This document shows positions 32,703 to 41,139 of a stretch of DNA of 64,000 nucleotides, piece by piece. The position numbers were made by a program, and so were the translations under genes. Positions within the stretch are counted from its first letter, which is position 1, and each line of letters starts with the position of its first letter. The DNA is taken from NCBI GenBank assembly GCA_019637075.1, contig JAHBWI010000004.1:186001-250000 (forward strand). The letters are read 5' to 3'. The notes below the pieces were generated by a model. It ran no database searches. It was not told the origin of the DNA and was given only the letters and a program-made list of their open reading frames with translations. Source of the stretch: Nitrospiraceae bacterium (GTDB taxonomy: Bacteria > Nitrospirota > Nitrospiria > Nitrospirales > Nitrospiraceae).

Positions 32703-35348
32703 ATGGCGACACTCTACTTGATCGACGGCAGCGCTTACATCTATCGAGCCTTCTTCGCGCTCCCGCCGCTGTCCAATTCCAAGGGGCTCCAGACCAACGC
32801 CGTTTACGGCTTCACGGTCATGTTGCAGAAGATTCTGCGCGAACATCATCCGGATTTTGTGACCGTGGCATTCGATGAACGGGGACCGACGCTGCGGCAT
32901 GAAGAGTTCAAGGAATACAAGGCGCATCGACCGCCCATGCCGGACGGGATGAGCGCTCAGATTCCTCTGATTCATCGCGTCGTCGAGGCCATGGCGGTTC
33001 CGATCGTAAAACAGGCCGGGTTTGAGGCCGATGACCTGATCGGAACGTTGGCGCGAAAGGCCGAAGCGGCCGGCATCGACGTGGTCATCGTGACCAGCGA
33101 CAAGGACATGTTCCAACTGCTGACGCCCCGCACCCGTATCTATGACCCCGTCAAAGAGAAATGGTTTGCGGAGGCCGACTCGTTGATCCGTTTCGGCGTG
33201 GAACCGGCGCGCGTGGTCGAAATCATGGGGTTGATGGGGGACACCAGCGACAACATTCCCGGCGTAAAGGGCATCGGGGAAAAAACCGCGGTGAAGTTGA
33301 TCACGCAGTTCGGCACGATCGAGCAATTGCTGGCGCGTCTCGACGAGGTAACCCCCGCACGCATCAAGCAGCTCTTAGTCGATCAGGGCGAGCAGGCGCG
33401 GATGAGCAAGCGGTTGGCGACGATTCAGCTGGATTGTCCGGTGGAGTTTGTCCCTGACCAACTCAAGGCAGCTTCGCCCCATGCTGACGCGTTGCTGGCG
33501 TTGTTCCGTGAATTGGAATTCACTACCCTTGCCAAGGCCGTTCAGTCGACACAACCGGTGGTGGAGCAGGCCGCGGTGGTCGTGCGCCGGATCGATGACG
33601 CGAAGGCGGCGACGGCGTTCGCTCATCGCCTGCGGGAGGGGGGGGTGGTCGGTGTCCAGGGTATGCTGACCGGGGAACCCGCTGTGCGTGCGCAGTTCCA
33701 GGGATTGGCGCTGTCTGGGGGGCCAGGCGAAACCGTCTTTGTTCAGGGCGAACCGGACGCCTGGCCGGATTCGATCAAGGATTCACTGCACGGCGATCGA
33801 TGGCGGAAGGCGGCCCATGATCTCAAGCCGTTGCTGTTGGCTTGCCTGCGGCAGAGTTTCGAGGTCGGCTCCAACTGGTTCGACACGATGATTGCGGACT
33901 ATCTCTTGAATCCGAACCGGCGGGACCACACGATTGAGGTGGTGGCGCTCGAGGCGAGCGGTAGGCGGATCGGGGCGGACCAACCGGATCAAAAGGCGCA
34001 CGCGCCGCAGTCGTTGTTCGACGTGGATGAAGGGTTGATGCATCGGGCGGGCGAATCCGCGCTGGCGGTGGCCGAAGCGGTTCCGGCGCTCACAGAGCGT
34101 CTCAAGGAACAAGGCAGCCTGTCGCTGTTCGAGCAGGTGGAGATGCCGCTGGTTCCCGTGCTGGCCGACATCGAACGGAACGGGTTCCTGCTCGACGTTG
34201 AGGGGCTGCAGGGGTTGAGCAAGGAGCTGGACCGCGAACTGACCGTGATGATGGGGAGCATTCATCATCTGGCCGGGGGAGAGTTCAACATCGGGTCGCC
34301 GAAGCAGTTGGCGACGGTTCTGTTCGAGAAGCTGGGGCTCAAACCGTTGCGGAAGACAAAGACCGGCTACTCCACCGACGAAGACACGCTCACCCAACTG
34401 GCTGCGCAGCATGATCTGCCGGCCCAGATCCTCAACTATCGGACGCTGACGAAGCTGAAATCCACCTACGTGGACGCCTTGCCGCAATTGGTGAATCCTG
34501 AGACGGGTCGGCTCCATACGTCGCTGAATCAAACGGTTGCGGCGACCGGTCGGTTGTCCTCCACCGATCCCAATCTGCAAAACATTCCCGTAAAGGGCGA
34601 GTATGGACTGCGCATTCGGGAAGCGTTCATCGCTCCGAAGGGGCACACCCTGCTCTGTGCCGACTATAGCCAAATCGAGCCGCGCATCCTGGCGCATCTT
34701 TCCCAAGACCCGCGCCTGTTGCAGATCTTCGAACAGGGCGAGGATATTCACATGGCCACGGCCGTGGAGATTTTCCGGCTCTCGCGCGATCAGATCACGC
34801 GGGAGATGCGGCGGGCGGCCAAGGGCGTCGTGTTCGGCATCGTATACGGGATCAGCCCGTTTGGGCTTGCCGGCAACATCGGTGTGTCCCAAGCCGAAGC
34901 CAAGAAGTACATTGAGACTTATTTCGAACGCTACCCCGGCGTGCGGGCCTTGATGGACAAGAACATCGCCGACGGGAAGTCCAAGGGCTACACGACGACG
35001 ATCCTCGGCCGCCGACGCCCCATTCCCGAGCTGCAGAGCGGCGACCAGACACAACGTGGATTCGGTGAGCGCATGGCGGTGAACAGTCCGATCCAGGGCT
35101 CGGCCGCCGACCTCATCAAGGTGGCGATGATCAATGTGCACCGGCGTCTGAAGGCGGAACTTCCAACCACAAAAATGATTCTCCAAGTGCACGACGAATT
35201 AATCTTCGAAACACCTGCGCGTGAGCTGGAGCAGGCGAAGGTGCTGGTGAAACAGGAGATGGAGGCCACCGGCTCAAAGCTCGGAATTTCGGTGCCGTTA
35301 AAAGTGGATGTTGGAGTGGGGCGTAATTGGCGAGTCGCCCATCCATAG
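32703..35348 (+). CDS. polA: DNA polymerase I
   Basis: An 881-residue protein. Residues 1-290 are the 5'-3' exonuclease/flap domain ('LIDGSAYIYRAFFALPP', 'TSDKDMFQLL', 'GDTSDNIPGVKGIGEKTA'). Residues about 300-480 are the 3'-5' exonuclease fold, but the usual DxE, the Asp of 'HNxKYD' (here 'HDLKPL') and the last Asp block are not recognisable, so proofreading is probably lost as in several other lineages. Residues 490-881 are the polymerase: motif A 'CADYSQIEPRILAHLS' (Pro for the usual Leu), motif B 'RRAAKGVVFGIVYGIS' (Val for Asn before the Phe) and motif C 'LQVHDELIFE'. Roles are Okazaki fragment processing and repair. Confidence 0.95.
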   Translation: MATLYLIDGSAYIYRAFFALPPLSNSKGLQTNAVYGFTVMLQKILREHHPDFVTVAFDERGPTLRHEEFKEYKAHRPPMPDGMSAQIPLIHRVVEAMAVPIVKQAGFEADDLIGTLARKAEAAGIDVVIVTSDKDMFQLLTPRTRIYDPVKEKWFAEADSLIRFGVEPARVVEIMGLMGDTSDNIPGVKGIGEKTAVKLITQFGTIEQLLARLDEVTPARIKQLLVDQGEQARMSKRLATIQLDCPVEFVPDQLKAASPHADALLALFRELEFTTLAKAVQSTQPVVEQAAVVVRRIDDAKAATAFAHRLREGGVVGVQGMLTGEPAVRAQFQGLALSGGPGETVFVQGEPDAWPDSIKDSLHGDRWRKAAHDLKPLLLACLRQSFEVGSNWFDTMIADYLLNPNRRDHTIEVVALEASGRRIGADQPDQKAHAPQSLFDVDEGLMHRAGESALAVAEAVPALTERLKEQGSLSLFEQVEMPLVPVLADIERNGFLLDVEGLQGLSKELDRELTVMMGSIHHLAGGEFNIGSPKQLATVLFEKLGLKPLRKTKTGYSTDEDTLTQLAAQHDLPAQILNYRTLTKLKSTYVDALPQLVNPETGRLHTSLNQTVAATGRLSSTDPNLQNIPVKGEYGLRIREAFIAPKGHTLLCADYSQIEPRILAHLSQDPRLLQIFEQGEDIHMATAVEIFRLSRDQITREMRRAAKGVVFGIVYGISPFGLAGNIGVSQAEAKKYIETYFERYPGVRALMDKNIADGKSKGYTTTILGRRRPIPELQSGDQTQRGFGERMAVNSPIQGSAADLIKVAMINVHRRLKAELPTTKMILQVHDELIFETPARELEQAKVLVKQEMEATGSKLGISVPLKVDVGVGRNWRVAHP

Positions 35349-35387
35349 GTGGGCACCACGATACTCATGACGCGTCACGAGATATGC

Positions 35388-35774
35388 ATGTCTCCCCGAA
35401 AGCGCGCATTGACGATAAGCGAATCGGAGTTCCAGGACCTGGTGCGGCAGGCACTGGATGGGCTTCCGGAGGAATACGCCAAGTTGATTGTCGATGTCGC
35501 GGTGGTTGTGGAGGAAGAACCGACACCGGAGGTCCTAGCCGACCTCGATATGGACGAGAACGACGACCTGCTCGGCCTCTACCAAGGGCAATCCATCGAC
35601 AAGGACTCCTTCTTCGGTCCCGCCGGCAACCTGCCAGCCAGAATTTCCATTTATCGCGGACCGATTCTCAGGCTGTGTCGAACCAGGCGAGAAGTGGTGC
35701 AGGAAGTGCGCGACACCGTCGTGCATGAGATCGGACATCATTTCGGACTCACCGACGACGATATGCCCTACTAG
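35388..35774 (+). CDS. Zincin-like metallopeptidase family protein (PF06262 type)
   Basis: About 128 residues from the ATG at 35388; in-frame ATG (35367) and GTG (35349) codons lie upstream but the family begins near 'ALTISESEFQDLVRQALD'. The zinc-peptidase motif is 'VVHEIGHHFGLTDDDM', with two His and a Glu in HExxH plus a downstream Asp-rich ligand region. 'ISIYRGPILRL' precedes it as in other members. Bacterial members are mostly uncharacterised small cytoplasmic metalloproteins. It follows polA by about 40 bases. Confidence 0.85.
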   Translation: MSPRKRALTISESEFQDLVRQALDGLPEEYAKLIVDVAVVVEEEPTPEVLADLDMDENDDLLGLYQGQSIDKDSFFGPAGNLPARISIYRGPILRLCRTRREVVQEVRDTVVHEIGHHFGLTDDDMPY

Positions 35775-35817
35775 CGGCCGAGAGAAGGACTGGTTGCGGC
35801 GTTTTCGGTCGCACCGC

Positions 35818-35839
35818 AGGGTTTTCGAAACCCTTTTTT
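35818..35839 (+). terminator. Intrinsic terminator after the metallopeptidase gene
   Basis: AGGGTTT-TCG-AAACCCT stem-loop followed by TTTTTG. It ends the polA transcript; the remaining bases to 36021 show nothing further. Confidence 0.8.
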
Positions 35840-36021
35840 GATGAGAGAAGGTGCGGATCTTTTCAAGGAGGGTTTGAGACTGTACGTCGTGAATTGACTC
35901 ACTTGAGACTATCCGGGTGGAGGTAGCTTCAGAATGTTACTTCGCCCACCTAGCGAGGATCCGTTCCAGCCCCCAGTAGATGCTCTTTCCAACCGAGGCT
36001 AGTTCGTTAAGCTCAAACCCA

Positions 36022-37734
36022 TCATTTGGATTCTGCCGCGTGTCTTTGGATCAGGTAGTACGGTTTCCCCTTCTTCTCCAATCCCTCTCGAGGTTTGCCC
36101 GTTGCGAGCAGGGTCCATAAGTCGCTGAATCCGAGGGGTGGGTAGGTCACACCACATTCCTCGATTTCGTAACCAGGTAAACCGACAAAGGCTTGATGAA
36201 GGGCGCGCGATCCAAGCATGAACGGAAACTGATGGAGCGTTGTCTCGTCCGCTTCCTCCCGAAATTCTTGCAGCATGATTTTCCCGCCGCTGAGCAGCCT
36301 AATCTGATTGGCGACCGAGGGACGCAGTCCGACGGCGGCAATGCTGTCAGGTACAGGCGAAAGCTGGAGTAGCCGGCGGGTGATTTCGTCTGCCGGAGAG
36401 GTGACCACAACCGGCTTGAGGAATTGTTCGAGCGTGGCGAAACCAGCCATGATCGTGAGGCTGAGGGTGAGCAGGACCGGAAGGCTTCGGCGGCGGAACG
36501 TGAGGACATGCAGAATGGAAGAGAGGGCGACGACCATTGAGCCGCCGAAGATGATGCGATGGTCCATCCTTGCGCCGAGGACTGTCAGCAGCCCCCCGAC
36601 CACGAAGCTGCCGGCTAAAAGCCACTGCACCAGACGAGCTGCGCGGTAGGCGGCGAATTCTTCCCGTGTGAATTGCCGCAGCAGATCGGCCAGCAGGAGG
36701 GCCAGGAGCGGATAAGTGGGAAGAAGATAGCGGCTGCGCATTAGATTGCCGAGTGAGAACACCAGAATGCTGAGCCCAAGCCAGCCAAGCACGAACCAGA
36801 TCAGGCGTCGGTGTTGGTCGAGATAGGAGCGAAGCAGATCGCGCTGCGTCACGGCGACGGCCCCGAGCACCACCAGCCAGGGGGCGAAGAACCTGAGCGG
36901 AGTCAGGCTGTAGAGCAGCAGGTTCGTGAATAGGAAGGTCTGGGCGCCTTCGAGCCGTTCGCCGATCTGATCGTCGAACATCGTCGAAATCGCTTGGGGC
37001 CCGCGAAGCAGTAGCACGCCGAGAAACCAGGAGCAGGCAACGGCGATGCCGGCCAGCATCCATCCGCGGTGGATCAGGCCGCTGGAATCGTGACCGGATG
37101 ATGGAGCGAAGCGGGCCATGCCCCATAAGAAGGGCAAGAGCAGCAGCGGGAGGAGCCCCTTCGTCGCGATTGCCAGGCCTGCCCCCACATAGAGCAGCGC
37201 GTGCCAGCGGGATTCGTTGCGACCGTTCAGCAACAGTTCCACCGCGCCCCACAGGCTTGTGGTGATGAATAGGCATTGGAGTATGTCCGGCGTCGATTTC
37301 GAAGCCGATTCCATGAACTGAATGTTGGAGGCCAAGATTGCCGCAGCTAAGATGCCGGTCGTACGGTCATGCGTGGCGGAGCGCGCGAGCAGATAGGTTA
37401 CCCACAGGGTGCAGGCGCCGGCGAGGAGAAAGGGCAATCGGGAAGCGAACAGACTGATGCCGAGCGAAAGGTAGCTCGCGACGAGGACCCAATAGGTCAG
37501 GATCGGTTTACGGAAGCGAACCGTCCCGTCCGCGTATTTGGGAGTGAGGTAGTCACCCGTGCGGACCATTTCGATGGCGGCGTTGGTGTACCAGCCTTCG
37601 TCGAAGTGATAACGCGACAGGAGCGGAAGCGATCCGATCAGTGCGAGGATGAAGCACAAGACAATGACGGCGACGGACGGATGCCGGCTGTCAGATGGCA
37701 TTGGGGGCGTGGAGGAGGGGGACTTCTCCGGCAT
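36022..37734 (-). CDS. GT39/ArnT-like membrane glycosyltransferase
   Basis: A 570-residue inner-membrane protein. The first membrane segment is followed by 'LLSRYHFDEGWYTNAAIE', whose Asp45-Glu46 correspond to the catalytic acidic pair of PMT/ArnT (GT39/GT83) enzymes that use polyprenyl-phosphate sugars. About 10-12 further segments follow ('LPFLLAGACTLWVTYLLA', 'LRFFAPWLVVLGAVAV', 'MRSRYLLPTYPLLALLLADL'), and the last 130 residues are a soluble periplasmic domain. It would transfer a sugar onto lipid A, protein or polymer; acceptor unknown. The ATG at 37734 is chosen; a long upstream in-frame extension overlaps the next gene and lacks homology. Confidence 0.87.
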   Translation of the reverse strand: MPEKSPSSTPPMPSDSRHPSVAVIVLCFILALIGSLPLLSRYHFDEGWYTNAAIEMVRTGDYLTPKYADGTVRFRKPILTYWVLVASYLSLGISLFASRLPFLLAGACTLWVTYLLARSATHDRTTGILAAAILASNIQFMESASKSTPDILQCLFITTSLWGAVELLLNGRNESRWHALLYVGAGLAIATKGLLPLLLLPFLWGMARFAPSSGHDSSGLIHRGWMLAGIAVACSWFLGVLLLRGPQAISTMFDDQIGERLEGAQTFLFTNLLLYSLTPLRFFAPWLVVLGAVAVTQRDLLRSYLDQHRRLIWFVLGWLGLSILVFSLGNLMRSRYLLPTYPLLALLLADLLRQFTREEFAAYRAARLVQWLLAGSFVVGGLLTVLGARMDHRIIFGGSMVVALSSILHVLTFRRRSLPVLLTLSLTIMAGFATLEQFLKPVVVTSPADEITRRLLQLSPVPDSIAAVGLRPSVANQIRLLSGGKIMLQEFREEADETTLHQFPFMLGSRALHQAFVGLPGYEIEECGVTYPPLGFSDLWTLLATGKPREGLEKKGKPYYLIQRHAAESK

Positions 37735-37802
37735 CGTAGGCGACACGGGCGAAGAGTGGCACAGCGGATTGGCGGGAGGCAAGCGCTGGTTGAAGCCCGA
37801 CG

Positions 37803-39056
37803 TTAGGCGTAGAGGCGAGATACGGTTTCGTTCAGGGTGAACAACATCCGATCGACCCTGGTATAGACGGCGTGGCCGAAGTAATGGTCGCGGACGTTGG
37901 CCGAGCCCGTGCAGTCCTTGTAATCGACCAGTAAGCATTGGCCTTCGCTGGGGAAGCGGCAGGCACGGCGCGCGCATTCCACCCAGCGCTCGAATCCGTC
38001 GTAGGGTTCCACCATTTCCCACACTGCCTTGTTTGCCGCCTTTGCCTGTTCTGAAGCCGGCACGGCATCGGTGCCCGCGGCCGCCAACTCCTGGACATAG
38101 TCGCCACCCCAGGCAATCGGCATCTCCATCGTGACCTGCGGCAGTTCCATCTTCGACAACCACGTCTTGCCGTCGGTCCGCAGATTGCGATGGTTCACGA
38201 TATGGAGCAACTTGCCCATCCCCGACGGGTCCCAACCATAACGGACGGGCGTTCCGAGGGTGACGGCGTCCAGGGCCGCTCCGTTCATCAAGGTTCCGGC
38301 TGCGAGCAACGGTTCGATCCGCTGGATGCGCTGAGCATCGGCACCCGGCTGCGCAGTCGTCAACAGGTCGAGCAATCGCTTGCGTCCGGTGATCGGTGAA
38401 GGACAAAGGAGATTCGACGCCAGCGCGACGACGAGGCCTGCCTGTCCATGCGCATAGATCAATAGTCGATCGCCGGTGGTCCACCGTTGTTCAGTCACAA
38501 TTGCGTGGAGGCGATCCAGCAGGCGGCAGGCTGCCAATGCGCGGCCCAGATGATGATGCTCGCCGGACCACAGCTCTCGCAGGCAGAGGATCGGTCGATC
38601 GGTTTTCTGATTCAGGGCCTTGCGGCATTGCTCGACGTAAGCAGCCGTGAAATTGCCTGCGTCGCCGAGTTGCTCGTCAAGTAAGGTTTTCGTGGCATCA
38701 TCGTTCGGTAGCGGTGGGGTAAGCCCTCCCGGCAGGGGTGTGATGCCGTTGTCGCCTTCACGCATCAGCGACAGCAACGCATCGAGACCTGAGATCCCAC
38801 GCGAGTAGCCGCGCTTGAGGCCGCCCACCTCATCCAGTCGTCCCATCCCGAACACGTCGGTTCCGGGAATCGATCCATGAAGGAAGAGGATGCCGCGCAC
38901 ACCGGCTCGGCTGAGCTGTTGGCCCAGTTTCCCCATGGCCTCTTGCCAAGTTGGAGAGTCGGGCGTGGCGGTCGCGGCAAATTCAGTCGTTCCCAGTCGC
39001 TCGGCGGGGTTCTTCCGGGACAACTCGTCGTGCTGAAAATTGTTTTCGATCGGCAT
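37803..39056 (-). CDS. Alpha/beta-hydrolase-like protein of unknown function
   Basis: About 417 residues, starting at the ATG at 39056 (an upstream TTG at 39095 is unlikely). 'RGILFLHGSIPGTDVFGMGR' resembles the early HGxxxx strand of alpha/beta hydrolases, and 'LLIYAHGQAGLVVALASNL' looks like a nucleophile elbow in which the expected Ser is Gly (GHSQGG to AHGQAG). 'NHRNLRTDGKTWLSKMELPQ' and 'LLVDYKDC' follow. Probably a cytoplasmic hydrolase relative with a changed active site. Gene order with the GT39 transferase (68 bases apart, same strand) may indicate cotranscription. Confidence 0.6.
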   Translation of the reverse strand: MPIENNFQHDELSRKNPAERLGTTEFAATATPDSPTWQEAMGKLGQQLSRAGVRGILFLHGSIPGTDVFGMGRLDEVGGLKRGYSRGISGLDALLSLMREGDNGITPLPGGLTPPLPNDDATKTLLDEQLGDAGNFTAAYVEQCRKALNQKTDRPILCLRELWSGEHHHLGRALAACRLLDRLHAIVTEQRWTTGDRLLIYAHGQAGLVVALASNLLCPSPITGRKRLLDLLTTAQPGADAQRIQRIEPLLAAGTLMNGAALDAVTLGTPVRYGWDPSGMGKLLHIVNHRNLRTDGKTWLSKMELPQVTMEMPIAWGGDYVQELAAAGTDAVPASEQAKAANKAVWEMVEPYDGFERWVECARRACRFPSEGQCLLVDYKDCTGSANVRDHYFGHAVYTRVDRMLFTLNETVSRLYA

Positions 39057-39128
39057 GGGAGGTCTGTCATACCCGAAAGCGGGCGCAGAGTTCAACGGGA
39101 TGCGAGGCAGGAAATGCGGCGTAGCAAT

Positions 39129-39668
39129 TCAATGAGGGGAGCCGGGGTCCGCTTGGGAGAGGCGATGCTTCGGCATCACTGCGGTGGCGGAACAGGTCTT
39201 GGCCTCCTCGTCGATGCGACGGTCGATGATGGTGACGCCCTGGAGATACTCTTGCACGATTTCTTCGCGTATGACTTCGATGTCCTGTTCCGGTTCTCGT
39301 CCGGTCCTCTCACGGACCCGGTCGGTGGCATGTTCCTTGATGAGCACACGGATCTGCTTGGCCAGGTCACTCCGCGCGGCCAACTCGGATACCCGCTGGC
39401 AGATCAGTTTCCCCTTGGCCAGGTCGCCCTGTCCGTGCCCGACCAATTGTTGCTCGTTGGATTCGATCATCGGCGCCGCGCCCCGTCGTTCTCCTGGCAG
39501 ATGTGACGGTGGGCGTTCTTGCTCCCTCGTGCCAAGCTGCTGAAAAGCCTGGTCGGCATGCTTCCGCACCGTTTGAGGCGAGGTGTCCGCCGGCTGCGCC
39601 AGGCTTGTGAAGAGCGCACAGGTGAGCAGGCACGCCATCGATGCGGAGGTCCGTCGAATAGACTCCAT
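39129..39668 (-). CDS. Exported LPP20-like protein
   Basis: A 179-residue protein with a signal peptide (MACLLTCALFTSLAQPA). Residues about 85-150 fit the LPP20 lipoprotein domain: 'RVSELAARSDLAKQIRVLIK', then 'IEVIREEIVQEYLQGVTIID'. No lipobox Cys is at the expected place, so it is probably soluble. Its ATG overlaps the stop of the upstream gene (TAATG), so both are translationally coupled. The related domain in that gene suggests a paired periplasmic complex. Confidence 0.65.
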   Translation of the reverse strand: MESIRRTSASMACLLTCALFTSLAQPADTSPQTVRKHADQAFQQLGTREQERPPSHLPGERRGAAPMIESNEQQLVGHGQGDLAKGKLICQRVSELAARSDLAKQIRVLIKEHATDRVRERTGREPEQDIEVIREEIVQEYLQGVTIIDRRIDEEAKTCSATAVMPKHRLSQADPGSPH

Positions 39669-40951
39669 TATTTGACTCCCGGACTCAGCCCCTGGGTGGG
39701 GGCACTGGACGGTGCCGTAGTCGGAGCCTGTGCAGGGCGCTGACTGTGATGTGATGCGGGCGAATGAAATTGTTGTACGCCGGGCGGTGGCAGCGGTTGC
39801 CCGGGCGTGGACATGCCGGAGCCGCCTGGTTGCATCGTATGCAACGTCGGCGGCGGCTGGAGCCGGCCGGCAGGCCCCGGCACCTGTTGGTACATGCGGT
39901 CCATCAACCCTCCCGGCCGTTGTGGTGAGGTTCCTGATCGGGTCGGAACCTGAATGATGGTCACCGAGCTGCCGACGGCCGGAGGCTGCCCGGTTGGATT
40001 AGGCAAGAGCGGGTTTAGCTGATAGACGCTCGACAGTTGACGCGTATTCCCCGGCGCGTTGTTCGACGATATCGCCGGCGGCGAAGTCGCTGCTCCGGGG
40101 ATGGCGATGCCCGGCCAGGTTGTGATAGCCGATGGCAGAGGCGGGCGTGGAGGCTGCGGCGGCGCGGGCGGAGTCTTGGTGGCAATGACCTGCTGCGCCC
40201 ATGCCACATGAGGATTGTTGGGATTCAAATTGGCCGCGACGGCCAGCATCGCCTGGACCTGTGCCAGACCGGTGGCGGGGGGCATCAGCGGAACGAGGAG
40301 TGCCCAGTCCGTCCAGGCTTGAGCCACCATGCCGTTGGATTGCGTACGGTTCAATAGACCCTCGCGCTGCTGACTGAGCGTTCGTGCCTGGTCCGCCGAG
40401 GTGGCAGTTGCCAATGCCTGATTCGCGCGATCCAACTCCTGTTGGAGTTGCTCGACCTCCTGGTGGAGGGTGAGGAGCTCCTGCCGTGCATCCTCGTTTT
40501 GCCGGAGTGCGGTAATCGCGCGTTGGACCTCATCCGTATCGACCTGAGCGGTGAGGATGACCTTGATAACCACGGTATCTTCCTCAAGCAGAGTCTTGGT
40601 TTGCTGGTCCAACACCAGGACCATACCGGCGGTGTAACTGCGGAGTTCGTCTTGCGTCACGTCCAGGTTTCGGACAACCGTGATGCTTTCCAGGTACGTC
40701 GCCACCTGCTCCAGAGCCTGCCGTTTCGCCTGTTCGGCCGCAAGACGCACTCCGTCATCTTTCGTTTCTCGATCTGAGAGACGATGGAGCCCTTCGCCGG
40801 TGACGACACGCGTCTCCGCAAAGAGCTGGTCAGGAACGACGTTCAGGACGCTTGCGAGGGCGAGGCAGCCACAAAGAATGAGCAGGTAATGCCGGTGAGA
40901 CCCCCATTGGGTTGCGCGTGGTACGCCCTTGTGCCAGATTCCGGAGGGCAT
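39668..40951 (-). CDS. Exported protein with FlgT-N/LPP20-like domain, coiled coil and Pro-rich tail
   Basis: A 427-residue protein. Signal peptide or anchor at residues 21-45. Residues 47-145 ('VVTGEGLHRLSDRETKDDGV', 'LAAEQAKRQALEQVATYLES', 'VVIKVILTAQVDTDEV') resemble FlgT-N/LPP20-type domains. Residues 150-200 are a Gln/Leu-rich coiled coil ('LLTLHQEVEQLQQELDRAN'). The last 190 residues are Pro/Thr/Ser/Gln-rich and low-complexity. No flagellar genes are near, so an envelope-scaffold function is as likely as a motility role. Confidence 0.65.
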   Translation of the reverse strand: MPSGIWHKGVPRATQWGSHRHYLLILCGCLALASVLNVVPDQLFAETRVVTGEGLHRLSDRETKDDGVRLAAEQAKRQALEQVATYLESITVVRNLDVTQDELRSYTAGMVLVLDQQTKTLLEEDTVVIKVILTAQVDTDEVQRAITALRQNEDARQELLTLHQEVEQLQQELDRANQALATATSADQARTLSQQREGLLNRTQSNGMVAQAWTDWALLVPLMPPATGLAQVQAMLAVAANLNPNNPHVAWAQQVIATKTPPAPPQPPRPPLPSAITTWPGIAIPGAATSPPAISSNNAPGNTRQLSSVYQLNPLLPNPTGQPPAVGSSVTIIQVPTRSGTSPQRPGGLMDRMYQQVPGPAGRLQPPPTLHTMQPGGSGMSTPGQPLPPPGVQQFHSPASHHSQRPAQAPTTAPSSAPTQGLSPGVK

Positions 40952-41139
40952 CGCCTGACCACCAAATTATGAGGGCAATTGAGGGCTCGATCGGGGCTCG
41001 ATTCGACCTGTTGAGCATAGCATCGAAGGGCCGCAAACGCCAGGATTGACGCGGCTCCTTCCGTATATCGCCATACCTTGCCTTCGCCGAAAACAGCGTG
41101 TTAAGGTACCTATCCCCTTGTGAAAGAAAGGAAAGCGTT

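Noticed and set aside
37735-38484. 250-codon upstream extension of the GT39 gene
   Set aside because: It lies over the neighbouring hydrolase-like gene in another frame and begins before a normal signal-type start; the ATG at 37734 gives a typical length.
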